DNA of 64,000 nucleotides, from assembly GCA_963719345.1 (NCBI GenBank), contig CAVRCA010000009.1:54329-118328 (forward strand), in the 5' to 3' direction. The position numbers were made by a program, and so were the translations under genes. This document shows, one piece after another, positions 27,448 through 36,778 of the stretch. The first letter of the stretch is position 1. The number at the start of each line of letters is the position of its first letter. The notes beneath the pieces are model-generated. The model did no database searches. It was not told the DNA's origin and saw nothing but the letters and a program-made list of their open reading frames with translations. This DNA comes from CAVRCA01 sp963719345 (GTDB lineage Bacteria > Pseudomonadota > Alphaproteobacteria > Acetobacterales > Acetobacteraceae).

Positions 27448-28340
27448 GCGATTTGGCGCAACCCTCGCCCCGACCCTCTGCCGGAGGCAGAGGGAGCAAG
27501 AAGCCCTCTCCTTTCGGGAGAGGGTTGGGTGAGAGCCTTTGGGCGTTCGCGGTTTGGGTGCTGGTCGGGTTCTTCGTGGTCAATCTGCTGGCCATGATCG
27601 CGGCAGTGCTGATGAATTCGTTCTCCACCCGCTGGTTCACGACCTGGCTGCCGGTCGGCTACACGCCGCATTGGTACGCGCTGGCCTGGGACGAGTTCCA
27701 GCTCCCGGATATCCTGCTCGTGACCATCGAGGTGGTTGGTGCCGTCGTTCTGCTGTCGGCGCTGCTCGGCGTCCCCGCCGCCTACGCGCTGGCACGGCGC
27801 GATTTCCCGGGCAAGCGGGCGATCATGCTGCTGTTCCTGCTGCCGCTGCTGGTGCCGCCGATCACCTACGGCATCCCGCTGGCGACGGTGCTGTACCAAA
27901 CCGGGTTCGCCGGCACGATCTGGGGCGTGATCATCGCCAACCTGGTACCCGCCGTGCCGTTCGTCGTGTTCATCATGATCCCGTTCATCGAACAGCTCGA
28001 TCCGCGGATCGAAGCGGCGGCGCGGGTGTTCGGCGCCGGGCTGCCGCGGATGTTCGTCCGCGTGCTGCTACCGCTGCTGCTGCCTGGAATGCTGGCGGCA
28101 CTGCTGCTGGTGCTGGTGCGCACGGTGGCGATGTTCGAGCTCACGTTCCTCACCGCCGGGTCGGGCAGCCAGACGCTGGTAGTGGCGCTCTATTATGCGG
28201 TGTTCGCCGCCGGCGTGCGCGCCGGGCAGTCGATCGACGCAATGGCAGTTGTGTACATGGTCACCACGCTGGTGTGGCTGCTGATCGCGCTCCGCTTCGT
28301 CAACCCGACGCAGATCGTCACGCGGGCACGACGGAGCTGA
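27444..28340 (+). CDS. ABC transporter permease (second, PotC type)
   Basis: An inner-membrane permease with about six helices, from LWAFAVWVLVGFFVVNLLAM onward. The EAA coupling loop reads EAAARVFGAGLPRMFVRVLLP. The likely start is GTG 27444, overlapping the previous stop. The first ~28 residues (PSPRPSAGGRGSKKPSPFG) are encoded by two adjacent palindromes, 27474-27494 and 27504-27524. The true start could instead be TTG 27525 just after them. It is the last gene of the importer operon and converges on the M20 peptidase. Confidence 0.88.
   Translation: MSDLAQPSPRPSAGGRGSKKPSPFGRGLGESLWAFAVWVLVGFFVVNLLAMIAAVLMNSFSTRWFTTWLPVGYTPHWYALAWDEFQLPDILLVTIEVVGAVVLLSALLGVPAAYALARRDFPGKRAIMLLFLLPLLVPPITYGIPLATVLYQTGFAGTIWGVIIANLVPAVPFVVFIMIPFIEQLDPRIEAAARVFGAGLPRMFVRVLLPLLLPGMLAALLLVLVRTVAMFELTFLTAGSGSQTLVVALYYAVFAAGVRAGQSIDAMAVVYMVTTLVWLLIALRFVNPTQIVTRARRS
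27474..27524. repeat. Twin REP-like hairpins inside the permease 5' end
   Basis: The first hairpin is CCCTCTGCC-GGA-GGCAGAGGG (27474-27494, perfect 9-bp stem). The second is CCCTCTCC-TTTCG-GGAGAGGG (27504-27524, perfect 8-bp stem). They are flanked by CCTCGCCCCGA and TTGGGTGAG. This tandem arrangement is typical of dispersed bacterial palindromic repeats. Here it lies within or just before the translated start of a permease gene, where it could limit expression or act as an mRNA processing site between the two permease genes. Confidence 0.75.
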
Positions 28341-28358
28341 GCCGACATTCAAGGAAAG

Positions 28359-29748
28359 TCACGCGGCGGCGAACTTGCCCAGCAGCCGGACGTGCGAGCG
28401 GATGCCGTGGTGGAAGCAGCGCAGCTCGAATTTTTCGTTGGGGCTGTGGATCTGGTCGTCGTCGAGCCCAAACCCCATCAGCAGCGAGTTGATCCCGAGC
28501 TGGCGGCGCAGCGACTGAACCACCGGGATCGAGCCGCCGCTGCCGATCAGCACGGCCGGGCGTCCGTATTCCTCCGCCAAGGCCGCTTCCGCGGCGCGCA
28601 CCCAGGGCGAGTTGGTTGGCACCTCGATGCCCGGCGAGCCGCCCGACCCGGACCTCCACCCGTGCGCCTGGCGGCGTGCGCGCGTCGAGGAAGCGCCGCA
28701 CCCCGGTAATGATCGCCTGCGGCTCCTGGCCCGGCACCAATCGGAACGAGAGCTTGGCCGACGCCTCGGAGGCGATCACGGTTTTTGTTCCCGGCCCGGT
28801 GTAGCCGCCCCAGATGCCGTTGATGTCGGCGGTCGGCCGCGCCCACAGGCGTTCGAGCGCCGGCCGGCCCGTCTCGCCCGCCGGATGCGCCAGCCCGATG
28901 CCGCCGAGGAACGCCGCCTCGTCGAAGCCGAGCGCCTCCCATTGGCGCGCCTGCTCCGGCGCGAGCGGTTTTACGCCGTCGTAGAAGCCCGGGATCTGCA
29001 CGCGCCCGTCCGCATCGTGCAGCTCGCCGAGGATGCGGGTGAGCGCGTTGATCGGGTTGAGTGCCGAGCCGCCGAACAGGCCGGAGTGGAGGTCGCGGCT
29101 CGGCCCTTTCAGGGTGATTTCGGCGAAGACGAGGCCGCGCAGGCGCGTCGTGATCGCCGGGGTGTCGATGTCCCACATGCCGGTGTCGCTGATCAGCGCC
29201 AGATCGGCCGCCAGCGCGTCCCGGTTGGCCGCCAGGAACGGCTCGAGGTTGACGCTGCCGACCTCCTCCTCGCCCTCGATCAGCACGGTGAGGCGCGCTG
29301 GGATGCCGCCACCTGCCGCGTGCCAGGCGCGAAGCGCCTCGACGAACATCATCACCTGGCCTTTGTCGTCGACCGCGCCGCGCGCGACGATGCGCTTGCC
29401 GCGCGGCCCGTCAACCAGCTGTGGCTCGAAGGGCGGGCTGGTCCAGAGATCGAGCGGGTCGGCCGGCTGCACGTCGTAGTGGCCGTAGAACAGGATGTGC
29501 GGCCCCTGGTAACCGGGCGGTCCCGGATGGTGCGCCAGCACGACGGGGTGCCCCTCCGTCTCGCGCAGTCCCGCCTCGAATCCGAGCCCCGTCAGTTCAG
29601 CGCGGAGCCACTCGGCGGCGCGGCGGCAATCGGGCTTGTGCGCCGGTTGCGCGCTGATGCTGGGGATGCGGAGCAGCGCGAACAGGGTTTCGCGCGACCG
29701 ATCGAGTTCCGTATCGACATGCTGCAGGATGGGGTCGATGGCGTGCAT
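28359..29748 (-). pseudogene. M20 family metallopeptidase (dipeptidase), one frameshift
   Basis: A zinc-dependent ArgE/DapE/CNDP-type dipeptidase of about 463 residues. From ATG 29748 the frame shows LFYGHYDVQPADPLDLW with the first metal His/Asp, GAVDDKGQ with the bridging Asp, LIEGEEEVGS with the catalytic Glu pair, and ISDTGMW. After a one-base slip near 28640-28650 it continues in a second frame with PTNSPWVRAAEAALAEEYG and GSGGSIPV, ending FHHGIRSHVRLLGKFAAA. The last segment holds the final metal His, so the break removes function if real. Probably an assembly indel. Four bases away lies the TauD gene. Confidence 0.85.
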
Positions 29749-29750
29749 GC

Positions 29751-30641
29751 CTACTCCGCTGCCACGGCCTGGGGCGCGGTTAGCCCGTGGCCTCGGATGG
29801 TGGTGCGGCGCAGGTCGCGCACCTCGCCGAGGTCGTCGTAACGCCGGCCGCGGTGCATGGTCTGGCGGTTGTCCCACATCACGAGGTCGTTCACCCGCCA
29901 CTTGTGGACATGGACGAACTCCGGCTGCGTCGCGTGCTCGGTGAGGTCGCGGATGAAGGCGCGCGCTTCCGGCATCGGCCAGCCGACGATGGCGCCGATA
30001 TGGGCCGAGAGGTACAGCGACTTGCGCCCGGTCACCGGATGGGTGCGGACCAGGCGGTGGCGCACCGGCGCCGTGCGGCTGGCGTAGTCGCCGAACTCGG
30101 TGAAGCCGAGTTCCGCCCGCGAGTAGGCGATCGAGTGCTCGGTGACGAGATCCTCGATCTCCGCCTTGGTCGCCGGGTCGAGCGCATCGTAGGCGGCCCG
30201 CATGTCGGCGAACTCGGTGTCGCCGCCGGCGGACGGCACCGCGCGGGCGGACAGCAGCGAGTAGGTGGCGCCGGTCGCCCGGAACGACGCATCCGAGTGC
30301 CACAGGCGGTTGCCGAGGGAGTAGAGCCGCTTGAGGTCGTCGCGGGCGCGTCGCCGGTTCTCCTTGTCGAGGTTGGAGACATCGGCGAGTTGCTGCGAAA
30401 GGCGATACTCGCCCGGTTTGGCCATCTCGCCCGCAACCGAACCTTCAAGCTCGCCGAAATTGAGCGTGAAGGCGACCTGCTGCTCGTCGGTGAGCGGCTG
30501 GTCGCGGAACACGAGCACGGCGTAGCGGTCCATCCCAGCCTCGACCGCCGCGACCCTCTCGGTGCTCAGCGTGCGGCTGAGGTCGATGCCCGACATTTCG
30601 CCGGCGAAATGCGGGTTGAGTGGGTGAAATGTGATGCTCAT
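29751..30641 (-). CDS. TauD/TfdA family Fe(II)/2-oxoglutarate dioxygenase
   Basis: A 296-residue dioxygenase that hydroxylates a substrate with decarboxylation of 2-oxoglutarate. The metal triad is visible: HSD at 115-117 in LWHSDASF and the distal His in NRQTMHRGRRYD, with the 2-oxoglutarate Arg in RDLRRTTIRG. MSITFHPLNPHFAGEMSG at ATG 30641 is a normal family start, and GAG lies upstream. Sequence style is close to TfdA-type alpha-ketoglutarate-dependent 2,4-D dioxygenases, but the substrate is not provable. It has tight spacing with the M20 peptidase and the methyltransferase. Confidence 0.92.
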   Translation of the reverse strand: MSITFHPLNPHFAGEMSGIDLSRTLSTERVAAVEAGMDRYAVLVFRDQPLTDEQQVAFTLNFGELEGSVAGEMAKPGEYRLSQQLADVSNLDKENRRRARDDLKRLYSLGNRLWHSDASFRATGATYSLLSARAVPSAGGDTEFADMRAAYDALDPATKAEIEDLVTEHSIAYSRAELGFTEFGDYASRTAPVRHRLVRTHPVTGRKSLYLSAHIGAIVGWPMPEARAFIRDLTEHATQPEFVHVHKWRVNDLVMWDNRQTMHRGRRYDDLGEVRDLRRTTIRGHGLTAPQAVAAE

Positions 30642-30651
30642 GCGGGCTCCT

Positions 30652-31485
30652 CTAAGCGGGTTTTGTTGCCTTGAGCGAGAACGATAACGGCAGCCACGGC
30701 TTGTCGGGCCAGTGATAGGTGCCATCGGGTTGCGGAACCAAGCCCTCGAACATGCGCCATGTGACGCGTTCGTGCTCATGCAGGAACGCGAGCGTAAGAC
30801 CGGCCTCAAGCAGGCTGGTGACGATCGTGCCGAGGGGGTGGAGCCAGATGATCTCCGTGCGGTTCCGAAGTTCCACCGAGTTGTTGATGTAGTCGTGCGG
30901 GTTGTCGAGGACCAGCGGATCGGCCGAGAAATAGGGTGCGAAGAACCCGGGCCTGCCGTCCGGCGATCGCGTCGCGTCGTCAAACACGAGCGCGATCGGG
31001 TGTTGCTCGGCAAGGTAGAGCGCACCACCCGGCTTGAGGAAGTGCGCAACGATTTCCGCCCAGCCCTTGATGTCGGGCAGCCAGTTGATCGCGCCCCAGG
31101 TGACGAACACACGGTCGAACGCGCCGGGCTCGCCGATTGCGGCGCGGGCGTCGTAGAGGTCGGCCTCGACGAAGCGCGACCGGTCCGCAAGGCCCAGCTC
31201 GGCGGCAAGCGTCCGTGCCGCGGTGATCGCCGAGGGCGAGAAATCGAGGCCGACCACTTCGGCGCCGCGCTGGGCCAATGCGAGGGTGTCGTTGCCGAAA
31301 TGGCATTGCAGATGCAGAACGCGCAATCCGCGCACGTCGCCCAGTTCCGCCTCGACGATCGGGTCGAAGCGGGCGTGGCGGGCGCGCAGCGAAGCGACGT
31401 CATAGCCGCCGGGTGCGAGGTGGATGCCGACCAGCTCGTCCCACCGCGCCCGGTTCGACGCGCGCCAATCAGTTTCCTCCGGCAC
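30652..31485 (-). CDS. Class I SAM-dependent methyltransferase
   Basis: A 277-residue methyltransferase. Motif I LRVLHLQCHFGNDTLALA is near residue 53, followed by VVGLDFSPSAITAARTLA (motif post-I with the ribose-binding Asp) and the FDRVFVTWGAINWLPDI motif II/III region. The family methylates small molecules. The substrate is not evident, and the partner dioxygenase 10 bp downstream does not settle it. It ends just before the TauD gene and begins 5 bp after the MmgE/PrpD stop. Confidence 0.88.
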   Translation of the reverse strand: MPEETDWRASNRARWDELVGIHLAPGGYDVASLRARHARFDPIVEAELGDVRGLRVLHLQCHFGNDTLALAQRGAEVVGLDFSPSAITAARTLAAELGLADRSRFVEADLYDARAAIGEPGAFDRVFVTWGAINWLPDIKGWAEIVAHFLKPGGALYLAEQHPIALVFDDATRSPDGRPGFFAPYFSADPLVLDNPHDYINNSVELRNRTEIIWLHPLGTIVTSLLEAGLTLAFLHEHERVTWRMFEGLVPQPDGTYHWPDKPWLPLSFSLKATKPA

Positions 31486-31490
31486 CAGAA

Positions 31491-32851
31491 CTATCCTGCG
31501 CAGAGTTCCATCACGCCGCGGATGTCGGGCAGCGTGTCGAGGCCGTTCACCGCGCCGATGATCTGCTCGGCGCGCGCGCCGAGCAGCGGTGCGACGAGGG
31601 CGGAAAACTTCGCCTCGATGCGGCCGCCCTGCGCCGCCACATCCTCGGCCGGCACACCCGAATCGTGACGATGGGTCACGCGCTTGCCATCCATAAGCTC
31701 GAGTTCCACCTCGGCCAGGGTATGCGGCCAGCCGGACTGGAATTCCATCTCGACCTGGTCGCGCAACGCGATCAGGCGGGGATCGGCGGCGGTCGCCTCG
31801 CTGTAGCTGTCGAGCGCCTCGGTGGGCACGCCGGCGAGTGCCATCGCCACCGCAAGGCGCAGGCTGAACTTGGCTTCGAGCCCGGTACGCGGTGCGGCGA
31901 TGTTGCAGACCCGGTCGGTCGCCTGATCGACCCGCAATCGCACGCTGCTGATCTGTTCAGGTTTCAGATCATGCTTGTTCCGCAGCGTGCGCGCAGCCTC
32001 GATCGGGCCGTGCACGAGGTAACAAGCGGCATGATACTTGAACAGGTTGGCAAAGATGTGCCACCCGCGCTCCGGTGTCGGTGAACGCGCGCTCGGGCAC
32101 GAAATCGGCGCTGTGTGTGCGGGCGAAACCCTGCGCGCACTCAAGCGCGTCCGCCCGGCTGGTGAAGCCACGGCTGGCGAGCTTGGCGGCGAGCAGCCCG
32201 TTGGAGGCGGCTTTGCCGGCGTGCAGCGGCTTGCACATCGTGCCGAACATCGACTTGAGCCCGGCGGCCTGGGTCGCCGCGATGCCGAGCGCCGTCGCGG
32301 TGGCGGCGGCATCGAGCCCGAGCAGGTGCGCGCAGGCCGCCGCCGCGCCGAAGCTGCCCACCGTCGCCGTGGCGTGGAAGCCGAGCCCGTCGTAGTGCCC
32401 AGGCGCGATCGTGCGGCCGAGCCGGCATTGCAGCTCGTAGCCGGCGACGAAGGCGGCGAGTATTTCGGCGCCGCTGGCGCCGCGTTCCTCTGCCAGAGCC
32501 AGCAGGCCGGGCAGGATGGCGACCGAGGGATGGCCGGGCATCGCCATGTTCACGTCGTCGAAATCGAGCGCGTGCGAGGCGCTGCCGTTGACCAGCGCGG
32601 CGGCGAGCGGCGGCAGGCGCACCGCACTGGCCGATGACGGTGGCGGACGGAGTGCCGCCCTGCTCGGTCATCTCGGCAAGCACGATCCCCACGAGCGGAT
32701 CGTTGGCGCCGGCCAGGGTGACGGCGAGATAGTCGAGCACGCATTGCCGCGCCAGCGCGCGTACGTCCGGCGGGAGGTCGGCCAAGGTGAGCGAACTCGC
32801 CTGTTCGGCCAACGCGCGCGTCAGGCCCGCGCTCTGCGTCATCACGTTCAC
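31491..32851 (-). pseudogene. MmgE/PrpD family protein, two frameshifts
   Basis: A homologue of 2-methylcitrate dehydratase/cis-aconitate decarboxylase-type proteins. Three frames together give one ~450-residue product. These are LTLADLPPDVRALARQCVLD to GTPSATVIGQ; then LVNGSASHALDFDDVN (conserved HALDFDD active-site block) to ERAFTDTG; then WHIFANLFKYHAACYLVHG (conserved K-Y-H-A-C block) to the end. The shifts lie near 32625 and 32065. The start is GTG 32851 or ATG 32842. It belongs to the frameshift-dense stretch, so decay and assembly error cannot be separated from sequence alone. Confidence 0.82.
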
Positions 32852-32869
32852 GGCTTTTTTGTCCCTGAC

Positions 32870-33671
32870 TCATCGTCCCTGGAAATTCGGCTTGCGCTTC
32901 TCGTTGAAGGCGCCGGACGCCTTCGCGCCGGTCCTCGGTCGGCACCATGCGGTTATACGCCTCGATCTCGAACATCGAGCCGCGCTGTAGAGGTCCATCT
33001 GCAGGCCCATGATGGATCGCGTGCTTGGCCTGGCGCACCGAGATCGGCGCGTTGGCGGCGATCGTGGCAGCCGTGTCCAGCGCCGTCGTCGAGCAGCCGT
33101 CGGCGGCGCGCAGACGCGGTTGACCATGCCCCATTCGTAGCCCTGGGCGGCGGTGAACGGCTCGCCGGTGAGGATGATCTCCTTGGCCCGCCGCTCGCCG
33201 ACGGCGCGCGGCAGGTTCTGCGTGCCGCCGGCGCCCGGCATGATGCCGAGCGTCACCTCGGTCAAGCGCGAAGCGCGCGCTGCTCGGCGGCGTAGATGAA
33301 GTCGCAGCACAAGCGCGAGTCTCGCAGCCGCCGCCGAAGGCCGCGCCGTTGACCGCCGCGATCACCGGCACCGGGCAGCCGATCAGCGCCCGGATGCCGC
33401 GCTCGAAGATCAGGTGCTGCGCCTGCCACTCGCGTCGGTCATGCCGTGGCGCTCCTTGAGGTCGCCGCCGGCGCAGAAGACGCGCTCGCCGGCGCCGGTC
33501 AGCACGATGCAGCGAAACTCGCGCGGGTCGGCGTTCAGCCGTCCCACAGACCAGCAGATCGCGGCCCATCTGCGTGTTCATGGCGTTCGCCGATTCCGGC
33601 CGGTTCAGCGTCACCAGCAGGGTGTGCTCGCGGGGCTCGTCCAGGCGGAGGGTCTCGTAGGTCTTCGCCAT
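32870..33671 (-). pseudogene. Enoyl-CoA hydratase/isomerase (crotonase fold), many frameshifts
   Basis: A start at ATG 33671 (MAKTYETLRLDEPREHTLL) and crotonase blocks are spread over all three frames: VTLNRPESANAMNTQMG, then CPVPVIAAVNGAAFGGGC (oxyanion-hole Gly region), then TEVTLGIMPGAGGTQNLPRA with the catalytic-Glu region, then GEPFTAAQGYEWGMVNRV and a C-terminal NEKRKPNFQGR. At least five indels are needed to join them in about 800 bp. It would hydrate trans-2-enoyl-CoA. It lies 18 bp upstream of the MmgE/PrpD gene. Confidence 0.8.
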
Positions 33672-33777
33672 GTCGCCCGTCCGGTGCTCAGCCGGATCGG
33701 ACGCTAACAAGCGGGTTCCGCAGGGTCAAACCGCTGCGATTACGGGCGGCGGGGTGGCCGTCGCCGGGTGCTCTGGT

Positions 33778-34527
33778 ATGATCCGGCAAGAAGGGTCCGG
33801 AAGTAATGAAAATGGCGAAAGGAGTGAGACTTCGACCGGGCAGCCCGGCGTGCCGCCCTGCTTGCCAGTCCGCTGTTCCAGGCGATGTCGCCGGCCGAAC
33901 TGGACCAGGTGCTGAAGTTCTCCCTGGAGCGCAGAGGTGGCCGCGCGGCGAGATCATATTCCAGCAGGGCGACGAGGGGTCGAGCATGATGGCCGTGCTC
34001 AGCGGCCGCGTGCGGGTCGGCACGATCTCCGCCGAAGGGCGGGAGTTCACGTTCAACACGATCGGTCCCGGCGAGGTGGTCGGCGAGATCGCGCTGCTCG
34101 ACGGCAAGCCGCGCAGCGCCGAGCGTCGCCAGCGAGGATACCCAGCTGCTCGTGGTCGAGCGCCGAAATTTCATCCCGTTCCTGCGTCACAACGACGACC
34201 TCTACCTTCGGCTGCTGGCGGTGCTGTGCGAGCGGCTGCGGCGGACCAGCGTGGTGCTCGAGGAGCTGGCCCTGCTCGAGTTCCCCGCCCGGCTGGCCCG
34301 GCTGCTGCTCAAGTTTGCCGACAATTTCGGCCAGCCCGACGGGCGGGGGGTGCGCATCCAGCTCAAGCTGGTCGCATGGCGACTCGGCCAGGCAGGTCGG
34401 GGCCTCGGCGCGGAGTTGGTCGCCAAGGAACTCAAGAAGTGGGAGCGCGAGGGCCTGCTGCGGCAGGAGCGTGCTGGCTACTACGTGGTGGTGAAAGCCG
34501 GGCGAACTGCGCCGACTGGCGGGCTGA
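33778..34527 (+). pseudogene. Crp/Fnr family transcriptional regulator, about six frameshifts
   Basis: Pieces in all three frames assemble into a normal regulator. In order they are ERSETSTGQPGV, LLASPLFQAMSPAELDQVLK, PRGEIIFQQGDEGSSMMAVL with GRVRVGTISAEGREF and GEVVGEIALLDGKPRSA (the cyclic-nucleotide-binding beta-roll), then VERRNFIPFL, the dimer helix LYLRLLAVLCERLRRTS, HGDSARQVGAS (helix-turn-helix), ELVAKELKKWEREGLL and PGELRRLAG at the stop, 34525-34527. Two shifts inside the HTH compensate each other, which argues for sequencing error rather than decay. It probably regulates the GFOR-like gene 55 bp downstream (inference). Confidence 0.8.
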
Positions 34528-34582
34528 AACCCAGTCCGGGCGATTGGGTTTCGCGTCGGATCAGTGCGCAAGGAGCCCCCCA

Positions 34583-35851
34583 ATGCCGGTTGACCCCAGC
34601 GGCGTGACCTCACGCGGCGCACCTTGTTCGGCTACCGGCGCGGCTGGGCTCGCCGGCCTGGGCATCGCCGCGGCCCAGGCCGCACAGCCGTCCGACATGC
34701 TCGGCAAGGTCGCCGACGGTCAGGTGAGTCTGCCTTCCCTCGGGCCGGGTGACCCGGGCGGCCCGGTCAGCGCCCGGACCCTACGCCTCGCCGGCTGGGC
34801 ATTGCCGTGGTCGGTCTCGGGCACTTGGCGCTGCAGGAGATCCTGCCGGCGTTCGGCGAGGCCAGGCACGTCCGCGTTACGGCGCTGGTCAGCGGCGAAG
34901 CGGCCAAGGCCCGGGCTGTCGCCGCCCAGTACGGCGTGCCGGAGAAGAGCCTCTACGATTACAAGAGCTTCGACGGACTGCGCGACAATCCCGAGGTGGA
35001 CGTCGTCTACATCGTGCTGCCGAACGCCATGCACGCCGAATACACGGTGCGGGCGGCGCAGGCCGGTAAGCACGTGCTGTGCGAAAAGCCGATGGCGACC
35101 TCGGTGGCCGACGCCCAGTCGATGATCGACGCCTGCCGCAGCGCCGGGCGCAAGCTGATGATCGCCTATCGCTGCCAGTATGAACCTTATAACCGCGCCC
35201 TGACCGCGCTGGCCCGCTCGGGCGAGTATGGCAAGGTGCGGCTGATCGAGGCGGTGAACGGCCAGAACAGCGCCAATAACGGCCAGTGGCGGCTAGATCG
35301 GGCCATGGCGGGCGGCGGCTCGCTGCCCGATGTCGGCCTCTATTGCCTGAAACGCCGCGCGCTACCTCACGGGCGAGGAGCCGGTCGAGATCAGCGCCCG
35401 AATGACGCAGCCGAAGGACGATCCGCGATTTCGCGAAGTGGAGGACGTCGCCACCTTCACCCTCGGATTTCCGAGCGGCGCCGAGGCGGTCTGCACCTCG
35501 GGCTACAGTTTCTATGAAAGCCGGCGGTGTCGGGTCATGGCCGAGCGGGCCTGGTTCGAACTCGACCCCGCTTTTTCCTATAAGGGCCTGCGGCTGCGGA
35601 TCGGCCGGGCGCAAAGCGGGGCCGGCGTGGTCGAGGAGCGCCACTACCAGAGTGGCAGCCAGTTTGCCCTGGAGATGGACCAGTTCGCCCAGGCGATCCG
35701 CGACAACCGCACGCCGCGCACCCCGGGCGAAGAGGGGCTGCAGGATCAGAAGCTGATCGCGGCGATCTACCAGGCGGCGGCCGGCGGCGGCGTGCTGAAG
35801 CTGCCGGAGGTCGCCGGGCGCGACGTCACGCGCGGGCCGATGCCGGGGTGA
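34583..35851 (+). pseudogene. Glucose-fructose oxidoreductase-like protein (Gfo/Idh/MocA), frameshifted
   Basis: AAGGAG precedes ATG 34583. A twin-arginine motif LTRRTLFG is read in one frame, then IAAAQAAQPSDMLGKV, then after further shifts AVVGLGHLALQEILPAFG and the long intact run LVSGEAAKARAVAAQYGV, VVYIVLPNAMHAEYTV, AGKHVLCEKPMATSVADAQ, LMIAYRCQYEPYN and WRLDRAMAGGGSLPDVGLY. A last shift near 35355 leads to LTGEEPVEISARMTQPKDD and PRTPGEEGLQDQKLIAAIYQ. These match Zymomonas GFOR, a Tat-exported enzyme with bound NADP that oxidises glucose and reduces fructose to sorbitol. At least four indels. Confidence 0.83.
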
Positions 35852-35914
35852 GGGGTCTTTGCGGAACGCTAACATCGATTGACAGGTCACACCGGCGACT
35901 AGGCATAAGGCGCC

Positions 35915-36778
35915 ATGCGGTCTGGCCTGTGTCTGCCGATTGCCTGTATGCTGCTCGCCTGCGTCGGGTTGGCCCACGGGCAGCCGGCGCAGGACCGCAG
36001 CTTCGTCACCAGCGACGGCGTGCGGCTGCATTACATCGAGGCCGGCCCGCCGCATGGGCATACGCTCGTGCTTATACCCGGCTGGACCATGCCCGCCTGG
36101 ATCTGGAGCCCGCAAATCCGTGACTTCGCGGCCGGCTATCACGTGATCGCCTTGGACCCGAGAGGACAGGGCGACTCCGAAGTCGCTCCGTCGGGCTACG
36201 AGCCGATCCGCCGGGGGCAGGACATCGCCGAACTCGTCGCCCGACTCGGGCCGGAGCCCGTGCTGCTGGTCGGCTGGTCGCTCGGCGTGCTCGACACGCT
36301 GGCCTACGTCCATACCAGCGGCGACCGGCGGATCGCCGGATTGGTTTTGGTCGACAACTCGATCGGTGAGGATCCGCCGCCGGTGATCTCCGAGGTGCGG
36401 CTCCATCACGGTCCCAGATTGCCGGCCGACGTGCTGATGCGTCGCTTCGTCCGCAGCCTGTTCCACAAACCGCAGAACCAGGCCTATCTCGACGTGCTGA
36501 CCGCGGTCGCCCTGCGCACGCCGGAATACGCCCGTCATGCGCTGCTCGCCTATCCGATGCCGCGCAGGTACTGGCGGGAAGCGGTGTATTCGACCGCCAA
36601 GCCGATTTTCTATGCCGTCCGCCCGCTCTGGGCGGGACAGGCCGCCAATTTCCAGCGCAATCACCCCGGCGCCGAGACCGCGGTGTTCGCCGATGCCGGT
36701 CACGCGCTGTTCGTCGACGATGCGGCGCGCTTCGACACGCTGCTCGTCAGCTTCATTCGCCGCCGGATCTGGCCTTGA
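35915..36778 (+). CDS. Exported alpha/beta hydrolase
   Basis: A 287-residue serine hydrolase. The N-terminal segment MRSGLCLPIACMLLACVGLA is a signal peptide; LLAC is a marginal lipobox, so lipidation is possible. The nucleophile elbow is GWSLG at 120-124 (Ser122), the oxyanion loop IPGWTMP precedes it, and the catalytic His is in DAGHALFVDD near the end. Epoxide hydrolases, esterases and haloperoxidases share this fold; the substrate is unknown. Its stop overlaps the TTG start of the membrane spermidine-synthase-like gene, so the two are coupled. Confidence 0.85.
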   Translation: MRSGLCLPIACMLLACVGLAHGQPAQDRSFVTSDGVRLHYIEAGPPHGHTLVLIPGWTMPAWIWSPQIRDFAAGYHVIALDPRGQGDSEVAPSGYEPIRRGQDIAELVARLGPEPVLLVGWSLGVLDTLAYVHTSGDRRIAGLVLVDNSIGEDPPPVISEVRLHHGPRLPADVLMRRFVRSLFHKPQNQAYLDVLTAVALRTPEYARHALLAYPMPRRYWREAVYSTAKPIFYAVRPLWAGQAANFQRNHPGAETAVFADAGHALFVDDAARFDTLLVSFIRRRIWP

